From Burkholderiaceae bacterium (GTDB lineage Bacteria; Pseudomonadota; Gammaproteobacteria; Burkholderiales; Burkholderiaceae_D), in contig SCTK01000005.1 in assembly GCA_004298905.1 (NCBI GenBank), positions 186,001-250,000 on the forward strand: a stretch of 64,000 nt of DNA, read 5' to 3'. A model generated the notes under the pieces. The model was not told where the DNA came from. It was given only the letters and a program-made list of their open reading frames with translations, and did no database searches. Position 1 is the first letter of the stretch. Each line of letters begins with the position of its first letter. Shown in pieces: positions 48,964 through 58,802 of the stretch. The translations under genes and the position numbers were made by a program.

Positions 48964-49572
48964 TTACCACCTTTTTGTTTTAGCGGTTTCAAGCAGGGGA
49001 CGCAGGCGTTCGGCAATCGCCTCACGGGCGCGAAATATTCTGGAGCGCACGGTGCCGATGGGGCATTGCATTGCCTGGGCAATTTCCTCGTAACTCAAAC
49101 CCTCGATTTCGCGCAGGACGACCGCCGTGCGCAAATCTTCCGGCAAATCCTCCACGGCGCGATTGACCGTTTCTGCGATCTGCTTGCTCATCAATACCGA
49201 CTCGGGGGTATTGATATCGCTTAGGTTTTCGTCATCCTCAAAAGTTTCGTTGCCATCCGGATTTTGTGCATTCTGGCCGGAATAGGTACGTGGACGGCGC
49301 CCCTGGCCCGCCAGAAAATTCTTGGCGCAATTGATGGCGATGCGGTACAGCCAGGTATAAAAAGCGCTGTCGCCGCGAAATTTCGGCAAAGCGCGATAGG
49401 CCTTGATGAAGGCTTCCTGAGTGATATCGGCAATTTCATCCGGGTCGCGCACCATGCGCGAAACCAGGCGTTCGATCTTGCGCTGATACTTGGACACCAG
49501 CAGCGCAAAGGCTTTCTGATCGCCACGCTGAACTCGTTCCACCAGCACTTGGTCGATATCGCGTTCACTCAT
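48964..49572 (-). CDS. rpoE: RNA polymerase sigma factor RpoE (AlgU)
   Basis: A 202-residue ECF sigma factor for envelope stress. Region 2 includes RDPDEIADITQEAFIKAYRALPKFRGDSAFYTWLYRIAINCAKN, and region 4 has REIEGLSYEEIAQAMQCPIGTVRSRIFRARE. It is the first gene of rpoE-rseA-rseB-mucD. The 48-bp gap to fabF contains a perfect 7-bp hairpin (TGCGCGC, 49589-49609) but no clear sigma-E promoter. Confidence 0.97.
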   Translation of the reverse strand: MSERDIDQVLVERVQRGDQKAFALLVSKYQRKIERLVSRMVRDPDEIADITQEAFIKAYRALPKFRGDSAFYTWLYRIAINCAKNFLAGQGRRPRTYSGQNAQNPDGNETFEDDENLSDINTPESVLMSKQIAETVNRAVEDLPEDLRTAVVLREIEGLSYEEIAQAMQCPIGTVRSRIFRAREAIAERLRPLLETAKTKRW

Positions 49573-49620
49573 GGCGTAGATATGGTTTTGCGCGCTGTTC
49601 AGGCGCGCAACCGGGAGGGG

Positions 49621-50871
49621 TCAAATCCGGCGCAACACCAGCGAACCATTGGTGCCGCCGAAACCGAAATTGTTTTTCAAGGCCGCATCAATCTTCATCG
49701 GCCGCGCTTCATTGGCACAGTAATCAAGGTCGCATTCCGGATCCTGATTGAAGATGTTGATGGTCGGTGGCGATATTTGGTGATGAATGGCCAGTGTCGA
49801 GAACACGGTTTCGATGCCACCCGCACCGCCAAGCAAGTGTCCCGTCATCGACTTGGTCGAATTGACCACGGTCTTTTTGGCATGTTCACCCAGGCAAAGC
49901 TTGATCGCTTCGGTTTCGTTCTTGTCACCCAGGGGGGTCGACGTACCGTGCGCATTGACGTACTGAATCTGATCGGGGTTCAGGCCGGCGTTTTTGAGCG
50001 CCATTTTCATGCTGCGCATCGGGCCGTCGGTGCTCGGTGCGGTCATGTGGTAGGCATCGCCCGTCATGCCGAAGCCGGACAGTTCAGCATAGATTTTTGC
50101 ACCGCGCGCCTTGGCGCGTTCGTATTCTTCCAGCACCACAACGCCGGCGCCCTCGCCGAGTACAAAGCCATCGCGATCCTTGTCCCAAGGACGGCTGGCC
50201 GTGGCTGGATCGTCGTTGCGGGTCGAAAGTGCGCGGGCCGCAGCGAACCCGGCCAGCCCCAGCGGAGATACCGCCGCTTCGGCACCACCCGCGACCATCA
50301 CTTCAGCATCACCGTATTCGATCATGCGCGCGGCTTGACCGATGCAATGCAGGCCGGTGGTACAGGCCGTCACAATCGCCAGATTCGGGCCTTTCAGGCC
50401 CAGATGAATACTTAGATTGCCGGAAATCATGTTGATGATCGAACCCGGCACAAAGAACGGCGAGACGCGACGCGGACCGCGATTGACCAGTTCGGAATGC
50501 TGCTCTTCGATCAGCGGCAGACCTCCGATGCCGGAACCGATCATCACACCGATCTGTTCAGCATTCTGTTCCGTGACTTCCAGACCGCAATCGCGCCACG
50601 CCTGGATACCTGCCGCCATGCCGTAATGCATGAAGGTATCCATGGTACGTGCAGCCTTCGAGGAGAGGTAATCCTCAACCTTGAAATCGACCACCTGGCC
50701 GGCAAAGCGCGCGGCAAAGGCACTGGTATCGAATTTGGTGATGCTGGTGATGCCGCTACGGCCGGCAACCAGATTGTTCCAAGCCGTCGTCACGTCATTA
50801 CCGACCGGACTCACAATACCCAGACCAGTGATGGCAACGCGACGACGACCTGCTGTTTTCAACTCAGACAT
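49621..50871 (-). CDS. fabF: 3-oxoacyl-[ACP] synthase II
   Basis: A 416-residue condensing enzyme for fatty-acid elongation. The nucleophile Cys170 lies in [12 protein letters not shown]; the two catalytic His are in [11 protein letters not shown] and the [13 protein letters not shown] segment. The C-terminal [16 protein letters not shown] is typical. It follows acpP by 42 bp at the end of the fab cluster and precedes rpoE. Confidence 0.98.
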   Translation of the reverse strand: MSELKTAGRRRVAITGLGIVSPVGNDVTTAWNNLVAGRSGITSITKFDTSAFAARFAGQVVDFKVEDYLSSKAARTMDTFMHYGMAAGIQAWRDCGLEVTEQNAEQIGVMIGSGIGGLPLIEEQHSELVNRGPRRVSPFFVPGSIINMISGNLSIHLGLKGPNLAIVTACTTGLHCIGQAARMIEYGDAEVMVAGGAEAAVSPLGLAGFAAARALSTRNDDPATASRPWDKDRDGFVLGEGAGVVVLEEYERAKARGAKIYAELSGFGMTGDAYHMTAPSTDGPMRSMKMALKNAGLNPDQIQYVNAHGTSTPLGDKNETEAIKLCLGEHAKKTVVNSTKSMTGHLLGGAGGIETVFSTLAIHHQISPPTINIFNQDPECDLDYCANEARPMKIDAALKNNFGFGGTNGSLVLRRI

Positions 50872-50913
50872 ATGTAATGTGTGGCATGAACCAGGTCATG
50901 CCTGTGCACCAGC

Positions 50914-51153
50914 TCAGGCTTTGAGGTGGTTGTTGACGTAATCGATAGCTTGCTGGACGGTGGTGATTTTCTCGGCTTCGTCGTCGGGAATCTCGCACTC
51001 GAATTCATCTTCCAGGGCCATGACCAGTTCAACGGTGTCGAGCGAATCGGCGCCCAGATCGTCCACGAACGAGGACTCGTTCTTGATGTCGGCTTCATTC
51101 ACGCCCAGCTGCTCGGCGACGATTTTCTTGACACGTTGTTCTACGTTTTCCAT
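50914..51153 (-). CDS. acpP: Acyl carrier protein
   Basis: A 79-residue acidic carrier whose Ser37 in [15 protein letters not shown] receives phosphopantetheine from AcpS. The start is the ATG at 51153, 6 bp after a strong GGAGGAG site; the frame upstream is unrelated. It carries growing acyl chains between FabD, FabH, FabG and FabF, all encoded around it. The 177-bp gap upstream to fabG may hold an extra promoter for this abundant protein. Confidence 0.98.
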   Translation of the reverse strand: MENVEQRVKKIVAEQLGVNEADIKNESSFVDDLGADSLDTVELVMALEDEFECEIPDDEAEKITTVQQAIDYVNNHLKA

Positions 51154-51330
51154 TTTGCTCCTCCAAGAGGCTTTGAAAAAAATTATCCCTTGCGGGTTTA
51201 AAGCGAGGCGAATTTTAGCAGAGTCGCCACAAAGCGTTTTGTTTTTTTCCTTGCGGCGAAATGCCCGGTAAAGCACGCTATATCACAGACATATGACAAC
51301 ATGTCCCATGCTACGCCGGTCATCCCGGCT

Positions 51331-52089
51331 TTACATATACATCCCGCCATTCACATGCAGCGTCGTACCGGTGATATACCCCGCCTGCGGGGCAGCCAGA
51401 AACGCCACTGCATGGGCGATCTCATCCGCAGCGCCGAGTCGACCCAGTGGAATCTGTTGTACCAGCGCCGCCTTTTGCGCCTCGGTCAAGGTGCGTGTCA
51501 TGTCGGTGTCGATGAATCCGGGCGCAACGCAGTTGACGGTGATATTGCGGCTCCCCAGTTCGCGCGCCAATGAACGCGTCATGCCCGCCACACCAGCCTT
51601 GGCTGCAGCATAGTTGGCCTGACCAGCATTGCCAGCACTGCCAACCACTGAGGTGATGTTGATAATACGTCCATTACGCGCCTTCATCATGCCGCGCATA
51701 ACTGCACGGCTGAGTCGGAACACTGCCGACAGATTAGTGCTCAGTACCGCATCCCAATCTTCGTCGCTCATGCGCATGGACAGATTGTCCAGGGTAATGC
51801 CAGCGTTGTTGACCAGAATGTGCAACCCACCGAATTCTTTTTGAATCGCATCCACCAGCGCACCGCAGGTGGTCACATCATTCACATCCAGCACACGGCC
51901 GCCCCCCAAGGCACCCGCTTCATGCAGATAAGCGCTAATGGCTGCCGCGCCCGATTCAGACGTGGCCGTGCCGATCACGGTGGCGCCCTGGCGTGCGAGT
52001 TCCATGGCGATGGCCTTGCCGATGCCGCGCGATGCGCCAGTCACCAGTGCAACGTGTTGTTCAAGATTTTTGCTCACTGTATTGCTCAC
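51331..52089 (-). CDS. fabG: 3-oxoacyl-[ACP] reductase
   Basis: A 252-residue short-chain dehydrogenase. The NADPH motif is TGASRGIGKA, then NNAG; catalytic Ser is in NITSVVGSAGN and Tyr/Lys in ANYAAAKAG. No ATG suits the start. A GTG at 52089 lies 7 bp after GGAGG and overlaps the fabD stop by 4 bp (GTGA), so I choose it; a second GTG at 52077 would give 248 residues without a site. It reduces 3-oxoacyl-ACP in each elongation round. Confidence 0.95.
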   Translation of the reverse strand: MSNTVSKNLEQHVALVTGASRGIGKAIAMELARQGATVIGTATSESGAAAISAYLHEAGALGGGRVLDVNDVTTCGALVDAIQKEFGGLHILVNNAGITLDNLSMRMSDEDWDAVLSTNLSAVFRLSRAVMRGMMKARNGRIINITSVVGSAGNAGQANYAAAKAGVAGMTRSLARELGSRNITVNCVAPGFIDTDMTRTLTEAQKAALVQQIPLGRLGAADEIAHAVAFLAAPQAGYITGTTLHVNGGMYM

Positions 52090-53018
52090 TTCAGTGCCTC
52101 CAAAGTACTGTTGAGTGAGGCCTGATCGGTGATGGTATAGACCTCGATACTCTTGTCGATGCGCTTGACCAGCCCTGCCAGCACCTTGCCTGGGCCACAT
52201 TCGACGATCCGCGTCACACCTTGCGCCGCCAGGGCTTGAATGATTTCCACCCAGCGCACCGGGCGCCAGGCTTGGCGCACCAGTGCTTCCTTGATGCGAT
52301 CCGCATCGTGTTCAATAGCCACATCAACGTTGTTGATGACAGGGATGGCGGGTGCAGAGAAGGACAGCTTTGCCAAATATTCTTCCAGCTTTTCTGCCGC
52401 AGGCAACATCAGGGACGAATGAAACGGCGCCGAGACCGGCAAGGGCAAGGCGCGTTTGGCGCCCTTGGCTTGTGCCACGGCGCAAGCCCGGTCGACCGCA
52501 GCCTTGTGACCGGCGATCACGACTTGCGCAGGGGCATTGAAATTCACGGCTTGCACCACTTCGCCCTGCGCCGCTTCACTGCACGCTGCGCGCACGGCAT
52601 CATCATCCAGCCCGAGAATGGCCGCCATGCCACCAGTGCCAACGGGCACCGCTTCCTGCATGGCTTGTGCGCGGAAACGTACCAGCTTTGGTGCGGCTTC
52701 GAAGGCAATCGTTCCGGCGGCAGTGAGCGCAGTGTATTCGCCCAAACTATGTCCCGCCAGCAGATCCGGCGCCCGTCCGCCTGCGGCCAGCCAGGCGCGG
52801 TAGCAGGCATAACCGGCCACCAGCATCACCGGTTGGGTGTTGGTGGTCAGATTGAGTTGTTCGGCGGGACCGTTGGCGATCAACTGGCCCACGTCTTCAC
52901 CCAAACTGGCACTGGCTTGCTGAAGTACTTCGTCCACTGCAGACAAACCGGCAAAGTCATTCAACATGCCAACGGCTTGTGAACCCTGGCCGGGAAAAAT
53001 AAAGGCAATTTTGCTCAT
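52086..53018 (-). CDS. fabD: Malonyl-CoA:ACP transacylase
   Basis: A 310-residue enzyme that loads malonate on ACP. FPGQGSQAVGM opens the protein, nucleophile Ser91 is in AGHSLGEYTAL, and the catalytic His is in SAPFHSSLM. ECGPGKVLAGLVKRI is the C-terminal signature. The longer frame to 53444 runs into fabH, so the ATG at 53018 is correct. It lies 53 bp after fabH and is coupled to fabG. Confidence 0.97.
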   Translation of the reverse strand: MSKIAFIFPGQGSQAVGMLNDFAGLSAVDEVLQQASASLGEDVGQLIANGPAEQLNLTTNTQPVMLVAGYACYRAWLAAGGRAPDLLAGHSLGEYTALTAAGTIAFEAAPKLVRFRAQAMQEAVPVGTGGMAAILGLDDDAVRAACSEAAQGEVVQAVNFNAPAQVVIAGHKAAVDRACAVAQAKGAKRALPLPVSAPFHSSLMLPAAEKLEEYLAKLSFSAPAIPVINNVDVAIEHDADRIKEALVRQAWRPVRWVEIIQALAAQGVTRIVECGPGKVLAGLVKRIDKSIEVYTITDQASLNSTLEALK

Positions 53019-53071
53019 GAAAAATTGGGAAGCTGTGAGTAAGGAAGGCAATAAGGAACGTTCAGAGTGAA

Positions 53072-54100
53072 TCAGAATTGCACGAGTGCAGCACCCCAGG
53101 TCATGCCACCGCCAACACCCTGCAGCATGATTTTGTGACCCGGTTTGATCTGGCCTGCGCGCACGGCACGATCGAGTGCCAGCGGCACAGAAGCCGCGGA
53201 AGTATTGCCGAATTGATCCACCGACACAATCATCTTTTCTTCCGGCACACCGAGTCTTTTCGCGGTGGCTTGCAAGATGCGCAAATTGGCCTGGTGCGGG
53301 ATCAGCCAATCGATCGCCGTCACCGGTAGATCCGCCATAGCGAGTGCCTCGCGTGCGCACTGTTCGAGTACCGTGACCGCTGTCTTGAATACCGCCTGAC
53401 CATCCATCCGCAGATAGGGATGATTGACGATCGCACCGTTGCACATCCGACCCGCGGTATTGAGCATTTCAGTCAGCGTGCCATCAGCATGCATCGCGCA
53501 GGACAGCACGCCCGGCGTACTGGAGGCTTCCAACACCACGGCGCCGGCGCCATCACCAAACAACACGCAGGTGGAACGATCGTTCCAATCAACAATGCGG
53601 GAAATCAGATCGGCGCCAATCACCAGTGCGCGGCGCACCTGCCCGCTGATAATCATGCTGTTAGCCACGCTCAAGGCATAGACAAAACCGCTACAAGCGG
53701 CCTGCAGGTCGAAGGCCATCGCCTTCCGATTGCCCAGCCAGCCCTGAATCAGACAAGCTGTGGCGGGAAACACATGGTCGGGGGTTGATGTGGCAACGAG
53801 GATCAGGTCAATTTCCTGCGCATCGCGGCCCGCCATTTCCAGCGCCCGACGCGCCGCTTGCAAGCCGAGCGTGCCAGCGGTTTCATCGGCACCGGCAATG
53901 TAACGGCTACGGATACCCGTACGCGCCACAATCCATTCATCCGAAGTTTCTATATTGCGTGTAGCCAATTCATCGGCCAGCATTTGATTGCTGACCGCGC
54001 GCGCAGGAATACCGCTGCCTGTGCCAATGATTTTTGCGTAACGATTTTTCAGGATCTGGGAATCGGAAACCGCAGTAACTGCGGGTACTGCGTCATTCAT
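53072..54100 (-). CDS. fabH: 3-oxoacyl-[ACP] synthase III
   Basis: A 342-residue ketoacyl synthase that starts fatty-acid synthesis from acetyl-CoA and malonyl-ACP. The nucleophile Cys136 is in [12 protein letters not shown], the His in IPHQANLRI and the Asn in [10 protein letters not shown]. About 20 residues precede the conserved [16 protein letters not shown], so the N-terminus is slightly long. It overlaps plsX by 4 bp, coupling phospholipid and fatty-acid initiation genes. Confidence 0.97.
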   Translation of the reverse strand: MNDAVPAVTAVSDSQILKNRYAKIIGTGSGIPARAVSNQMLADELATRNIETSDEWIVARTGIRSRYIAGADETAGTLGLQAARRALEMAGRDAQEIDLILVATSTPDHVFPATACLIQGWLGNRKAMAFDLQAACSGFVYALSVANSMIISGQVRRALVIGADLISRIVDWNDRSTCVLFGDGAGAVVLEASSTPGVLSCAMHADGTLTEMLNTAGRMCNGAIVNHPYLRMDGQAVFKTAVTVLEQCAREALAMADLPVTAIDWLIPHQANLRILQATAKRLGVPEEKMIVSVDQFGNTSAASVPLALDRAVRAGQIKPGHKIMLQGVGGGMTWGAALVQF

Positions 54101-55161
54101 GCTTGCTCCTGCATGGGGGGTTCTTCCAGGTGGGGCGTGTTTTCCAGATGGAGCGCCTGAATTGCGCTCAAGGTCGCGGCAATGTTTTCCTGCACGCCAT
54201 GGCTGGCCATATCGTAAGCCCGCTTGATGGCAAAACCAAATGAGAAGGCATCGGCGGAGCCGTGGCTTTTCACCACGATGCCGCGCAGGCCGAGCAGACT
54301 GGCGCCATTGTAGCGCCTGGGATCAACACGTTTGCCCATACGCTTGAGAATCGGCAGGGCAATGAAGGCCACGAACTTGGTGACGGCATTGCGCTTGAAC
54401 TCTTCCTTGATGAAACCCAGCATCATCGCCGCCAGACCTTCCGATGCCTTGAGCGCGACGTTGCCGACAAAACCGTCGCACACCACCACATCGACGGTAC
54501 CCTTGTAGATGTCGTTGCCTTCGACATTGCCGTAGAAATTCAGAGGGCTGGCGCGCAAATATTCGGCCGCACGCTTGACCACTTCGTTGCCCTTGATCAC
54601 TTCTTCGCCAATATTGAGCAGACCAACCGTCGGCCGTTCCTTGTCGGTGACGGCGGTGGACAGGGCACTGCCCATGATGGCAAATTGCAAAAGATTTTCG
54701 GGGGTGCAGTCGACGTTGGCGCCGAGATCGAGCACGATACTGCTACCGCCGGAACTGGGCAGCGCCGTGGCAATTGCGGGTCGATCAACCCCGTCCAGCG
54801 TCTTGAGGACCGAACGCGAAATCGCCATCAATGCACCCGTGTTGCCTGCGCTCACGGCCGCTTGCGCGTCACCGTTCTTGACTTGCGTAATCGCCACCCG
54901 CATCGACGAATCTTTCTTGCGGCGCAACGCGTGCTCGATGGGATCGTCCATCATCACGACTTCGCTGGCGTGCACGACACTGAGCTGCGCGCGCGGCACA
55001 TTACGCTGTTTTTTCAGCGCTGCTTCAATCGCCGTACGATCACCCACCAAAACCAGATGGGCGTCGGGCGTACGCTGGCAGAATGCGACTGCGGCGGGTA
55101 CCGTCACGGACAAACCGTGATCGCCACCCATACAGTCAATGGCAATGCGACACTGCGTCAT
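54097..55161 (-). CDS. plsX: Phosphate acyltransferase PlsX
   Basis: A 354-residue peripheral membrane enzyme that converts acyl-ACP to acyl phosphate for phospholipid synthesis. The N-terminal [11 protein letters not shown] and the middle [16 protein letters not shown] are family hallmarks, and [16 protein letters not shown] is also typical. The ATG at 55161 ([13 protein letters not shown]) is used. A terminator-like hairpin lies between rpmF and this gene (55238-55277). Confidence 0.96.
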   Translation of the reverse strand: MTQCRIAIDCMGGDHGLSVTVPAAVAFCQRTPDAHLVLVGDRTAIEAALKKQRNVPRAQLSVVHASEVVMMDDPIEHALRRKKDSSMRVAITQVKNGDAQAAVSAGNTGALMAISRSVLKTLDGVDRPAIATALPSSGGSSIVLDLGANVDCTPENLLQFAIMGSALSTAVTDKERPTVGLLNIGEEVIKGNEVVKRAAEYLRASPLNFYGNVEGNDIYKGTVDVVVCDGFVGNVALKASEGLAAMMLGFIKEEFKRNAVTKFVAFIALPILKRMGKRVDPRRYNGASLLGLRGIVVKSHGSADAFSFGFAIKRAYDMASHGVQENIAATLSAIQALHLENTPHLEEPPMQEQA

Positions 55162-55237
55162 GCGAATACTGTGCTTGATGTAGGAAGATGCGCAGCATAC
55201 CCGATCGGACACAAATCAGATAGTTGCTCAAAAGACA

Positions 55238-55277
55238 AAAGGGCTGTATGGATCAGCGAACCACACAACCCTTTTTT
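55238..55277 (-). terminator. Terminator or attenuator between rpmF and plsX
   Basis: On the minus strand AAGGGTTGTGTGG pairs with CCATACAGCCCTT (one mismatch region) around a 9-nt loop, followed by TTGTCTTTT. It lies 82 bp after rpmF and about 77 bp before plsX, so it could release part of the ribosomal-protein transcript before the fab genes. Confidence 0.7.
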
Positions 55278-55358
55278 GATTTGGCAGAACACGCGCGAAA
55301 CAAATACTGAAAATTCAACTGCTGAAAATTTCAGCGCGACGAGTTTAGCGTAACGATA

Positions 55359-55541
55359 TCACTCGTCGTTCTTGCTCTTGACCACTTTGCGGCCACGATA
55401 AAAACCGTTCGGGCTGATGTGGTGACGCAGATGGACTTCGCCGGTACTCGGCTCAACCGCCAGCGGCGGATTGGTCAACGAATCGTGCGAACGATGCATG
55501 CCGCGTTTGGACGGCGATTTCTTGTTTTGCTGAACAGCCAT
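55359..55541 (-). CDS. rpmF: 50S ribosomal protein L32
   Basis: A 60-residue basic protein of exact family length. [20 protein letters not shown] and [14 protein letters not shown] are hallmark segments. It is the cysteine-free form, without the zinc ligands found in some lineages. yceD-rpmF-plsX is a widely conserved order that couples ribosome and lipid synthesis. Confidence 0.98.
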   Translation of the reverse strand: MAVQQNKKSPSKRGMHRSHDSLTNPPLAVEPSTGEVHLRHHISPNGFYRGRKVVKSKNDE

Positions 55542-55629
55542 GATGACTCCTTCAAATAACCCGCCGGCACAACAATAACGATTTAGGGATGCCGGCGCTT
55601 CACTAAATCCAGAAATTTATTCTCTATTG

Positions 55630-56217
55630 CTACTTGCCCTTCTTCAGGGCTGACAACGCGGCAAACGGCTTGGGCCGCTCTAGACCACCTTGCTCTTGAT
55701 TCGGTTCAACTTCTGCCGCACTTTCATATGCCGCTTGTCCTGCCTGCCGCAGCACACAATTTTCATGTGTGCGTATCGCCGGCAAGGCGAGGATGATCTC
55801 ATCCTCGATCAAGGCAGCCAGATCAAACTTCCTGCCTGCGACCAGTGGCTCGATGCTGGCTTCCGGATCGGCATCGAACAGGCGATCCGCCTCTTCTTCG
55901 CTTTCGACCAAATGAAAATCGCGCACGATTTCCAGCGGATAAGCCAATGCGCCCAGACAGCGTTGACACAGCAACTGCATTGTTCCCGTCAATTGCAAGC
56001 GCAAACGACGCTCACCGTTGGCTGTACAGGAAAACTCGGCCAGCCAGGACAGGGCGCCGTCGTCGCTGGCCAGCGCATCCTGCAAGCGCAACAGCGCAGA
56101 AAACGGCAAACTGCACTGCAAACTGCGTTCGGCGCGCAAACGCTCTTGCATTGCCCCGGCCACGCTTTCCGGCAAGGGGCGCGTCAAGGCAAGACTATCG
56201 ACCCAGAATACCGTCAT
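55630..56217 (-). CDS. yceD: DUF177 protein YceD (large-subunit rRNA accumulation protein)
   Basis: A 195-residue protein with the DUF177 core: CQRCLGALAYPLEI in the middle and a conserved acidic segment after it, then EDEIILALPAIRTHENC with another Cys. By family knowledge YceD affects 23S rRNA accumulation; its mechanism is unclear. Starts at ATG 56217 or GTG 56235 are possible, and neither has a good ribosome site. It lies 88 bp upstream of rpmF. Confidence 0.88.
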   Translation of the reverse strand: MTVFWVDSLALTRPLPESVAGAMQERLRAERSLQCSLPFSALLRLQDALASDDGALSWLAEFSCTANGERRLRLQLTGTMQLLCQRCLGALAYPLEIVRDFHLVESEEEADRLFDADPEASIEPLVAGRKFDLAALIEDEIILALPAIRTHENCVLRQAGQAAYESAAEVEPNQEQGGLERPKPFAALSALKKGK

Positions 56218-56332
56218 TGCGTGCGGACGTACCACGCCCCGAAAAACACGCGATAATAGCGGCTTTTCGCTCTATCGTCAAAGGTTTAGGAGATCTGCGC
56301 CCTGGATAATCCGGTCGCACACCCCAAATTTT

Positions 56333-56932
56333 ATGTCCACATCCAACGCCACCCTGCCGCCCCTCATCCTGGCCTCTGGCTCACCCTACCGGCGCGAACT
56401 GCTGGAGCACCTGCGTCTGCCCTTTACCATTGTGCGGCCGACCGTCGATGAAACGCCACGCCCGGAGGAAACCGCGCCCGAACTGGCATTGCGCCTGGCG
56501 CTGGAAAAAGCCCGCACGGTTGCGGAGCAACACCGCGATGCCCTGGTCATTGGTTCCGATCAAGTGCTGTTTCATCAGGGACGCACCTTGGGCAAACCGG
56601 GCACGTTTGAAATGGCGCTAGAACAGTTATTGAGCATGCAAGGCCAGGTGGTGCACTTTCACACCGCCCTGTGCCTGTTCGATGGCCGCGATCAAACCCA
56701 CCAATTGCTGGATGTACCCACCGTCGTACGTTTTCGCAACCTGCCGCGTGACGAATTGAGCCGTTATCTGCGCGCCGAGCAACCCTATGATTGCGCGGGC
56801 AGCGCCAAATGCGAAGGGCTGGGCATCGCCCTGCTCGATAGTATCGAAGGCAGTGACCCCAATGCCTTGATTGGCCTGCCCTTGATTGCCTTGGTCAGCA
56901 TGTTGCGCCACATCGGCTATCCCATTCTATGA
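56333..56932 (+). CDS. yceF: Maf-family nucleotide pyrophosphatase, YceF type
   Basis: A 199-residue Maf protein: LASGSPYRRELL at the N-terminus, VDETPRPEETAPEL, GSDQVLFHQG and the C-terminal LPLIALVSMLR. In Escherichia coli the YceF member hydrolyses 7-methyl-GTP and stands beside yceD-rpmF-plsX, as here, so that subtype is likely. The ATG at 56333 is the conserved start; the open frame upstream overlaps yceD. Its stop overlaps the next gene by 4 bp. Confidence 0.93.
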   Translation: MSTSNATLPPLILASGSPYRRELLEHLRLPFTIVRPTVDETPRPEETAPELALRLALEKARTVAEQHRDALVIGSDQVLFHQGRTLGKPGTFEMALEQLLSMQGQVVHFHTALCLFDGRDQTHQLLDVPTVVRFRNLPRDELSRYLRAEQPYDCAGSAKCEGLGIALLDSIEGSDPNALIGLPLIALVSMLRHIGYPIL

Positions 56933-57666
56933 ATACAAGTACGGGCCACGCCGGACAACGCACGGGGACTTTGTTCCTGATCCCCACCACATTGGGCGAA
57001 AGCGCGCTGGCGGAGGTGTTGCCACCCGTCGTGCAGCAATGCGCTGCGCGCCTGAGGCACTTCGTCGGCGAAAACGCCAAAACCACGCGCGCCTTTCTGA
57101 AGCTGGCCGGAATTGAGACGCCACTGCAACAGGTGCAGATCAGTGAGCTGAACGTCAACACGCTCGCCACCGCACTGCCAACGCTACTGCAACCCTTGCT
57201 TGATGGCCATGACACGGGCCTGGTCAGCGAAGCAGGCTGTCCGGCGGTAGCGGACCCCGGCAGTGCTTTGGTGCAATTGGCGCATCAACACGGCATTACG
57301 GTCAAGCCGCTGGTCGGCCCATCATCGCTGTTGCTGGCTCTGATGGCCTCCGGCTTGAATGGGCAGGCCTTTGCCTTCAATGGCTATCTACCCACCGACC
57401 CTGCGCAACGCGCGCAGCGCCTGCGGGAATTGGAGAAACGCTCGCGTCAGGAAGGGCAAACCCAGTTGTGCATTGAAACGCCCTATCGCAACCAAGCCCT
57501 GTTCGATGCGCTGTTGCAAACACTGTCGCCAGCGACCTGGCTCTGCGTCGCCTGCGAACTAACCACCGCAAACGAAAAAATAACGACGCAACGCGTCGCC
57601 GATTGGAAGAAACGTCAAGCCACGCTGCCACGCGCCCCAGCAGTTTTTTTATTTCTTGCTGAGTAA
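56929..57666 (+). CDS. Tetrapyrrole-methylase-fold SAM-dependent methyltransferase
   Basis: A 245-residue protein with the fold of RsmI, the 16S rRNA ribose methylase, but with GTLFLIPTTLGE in place of the RsmI VATPIGNL-type start. The SAM-binding segments VSEAGCPAVADPGS and VGPSSLLLALMASG are clear, and CVACELTTANE near the C-terminus is typical of the fold. It is probably a paralogue of RsmI with an unknown substrate. Translationally coupled to yceF; convergent with sppA. Confidence 0.82.
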   Translation: MNTSTGHAGQRTGTLFLIPTTLGESALAEVLPPVVQQCAARLRHFVGENAKTTRAFLKLAGIETPLQQVQISELNVNTLATALPTLLQPLLDGHDTGLVSEAGCPAVADPGSALVQLAHQHGITVKPLVGPSSLLLALMASGLNGQAFAFNGYLPTDPAQRAQRLRELEKRSRQEGQTQLCIETPYRNQALFDALLQTLSPATWLCVACELTTANEKITTQRVADWKKRQATLPRAPAVFLFLAE

Positions 57667-57675
57667 GTTAATCGC

Positions 57676-58719
57676 CTAGCGCCAATGTACGGCCGTCGAA
57701 TTCATTGTACCCATCGCACCGTGCATGATTGAAGTGCCGAAACGCCTGGCAAAACGTTCGAACAAACTTTCTTCCTGCGTGAATTCGACGATTTTTTCAG
57801 CCTTGATGACATCGCGCGCCACGGATTCCACCGTGCCAAAGCCGTCGGCCAGACCCAGCTCCACGCTTTTCGCGCCAGTCCAGAACAAACCGGAGAACAT
57901 GTCCGGCGTTTCCTTCAAACGCCCACCACGACCTTTTTTGACGACGGCAATGAATTGCTGATGTACTTCATTCAGCATGCCTTTGACGTAAGCCTGATGC
58001 TGCGGGTTGAGCGGAGAGAAGGGATCAAGCATCCCCTTGTTTTCCCCGGCCGTCAGCAGGCGCCGTTCAATGCCCATTTTTTCCATCAAGCCGGTCACAC
58101 CAAAGCTGTCCATCAACACGCCGATGGAACCCACCAGACTGGCTTGATTGACGAAAATCTCGTCCGCCGCCGCCGCCACATAGTAGCCGCCTGAAGCGCA
58201 CATCTCTTCAACAACCACATAAACCTTGATATCGCGCCCGCGCGCCTTGGCCTCCGCACGCAAGCGATAGATTTCATCGTTGATCATGCTCGCCTGCACG
58301 GGACTGCCGCCTGGGCTGTTGATGCGCAAAATCACCCCTTGCGTGCCCTTGTCCTCGAATGCCGCTTGCAGAGCCGTCATGATTTTTTCGGCACTGGCAT
58401 CACCCTTCGCCTCGATTACTCCCTCCAGCGACACCAGCGATGTATGTTTGCTGGGCTCCATGACGGTTTCCCCCGCTCTGAACGGAGACCAGCCAGCCAC
58501 CGCCGCCACAATGATGCCCACATAGAAAAACAGGATGAGGCGGAAAAAAACTTTCCAGCGCCGCGCCGCACGTTGTTCCTTTAACGCAGCAAACGCAATG
58601 TTTTCCAGGATCTGCCGTTCCCACTCCACCGGCGAACCCGCAGCGGTACTGGGAGGGGAAGAGGGTTCTTGCTGCGCCGTTTGCGCAGATTTTCCAAACA
58701 AGGATTTCAGTTTGAACAT
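57676..58719 (-). CDS. sppA: Signal peptide peptidase SppA (S49 family)
   Basis: A 347-residue short-form SppA anchored by one N-terminal helix (about 58-77, FFRLILFFYVGIIVAAVAGW). The nucleophile Ser176 is in EEMCASGGYYVA and the general base Lys228 in AGENKGMLDP; NSPGGSPVQA gives the oxyanion region. It degrades released signal peptides in the membrane. The ATG at 58719 is preferred; a GTG at 58731 adds four residues. It is last of a minus-strand set with the Rieske, gph-like and rluC genes. Confidence 0.94.
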   Translation of the reverse strand: MFKLKSLFGKSAQTAQQEPSSPPSTAAGSPVEWERQILENIAFAALKEQRAARRWKVFFRLILFFYVGIIVAAVAGWSPFRAGETVMEPSKHTSLVSLEGVIEAKGDASAEKIMTALQAAFEDKGTQGVILRINSPGGSPVQASMINDEIYRLRAEAKARGRDIKVYVVVEEMCASGGYYVAAAADEIFVNQASLVGSIGVLMDSFGVTGLMEKMGIERRLLTAGENKGMLDPFSPLNPQHQAYVKGMLNEVHQQFIAVVKKGRGGRLKETPDMFSGLFWTGAKSVELGLADGFGTVESVARDVIKAEKIVEFTQEESLFERFARRFGTSIMHGAMGTMNSTAVHWR

Positions 58720-58802
58720 GGATTTGAACACACCGGAAAATTGAAGGGTCTGAAAATGAAAAATACGTCTGCCGGAGAAACTTCATCGAACACAGAGTGC
58801 AA

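Noticed and set aside
49589-49609. Terminator between fabF and rpoE
   Set aside because: The 7-bp hairpin has no T-run on either strand, so it is not called a terminator.
54262-55353. 363-codon plus-strand open frame opposite plsX
   Set aside because: Antisense shadow; plsX is intact and conserved on the other strand.
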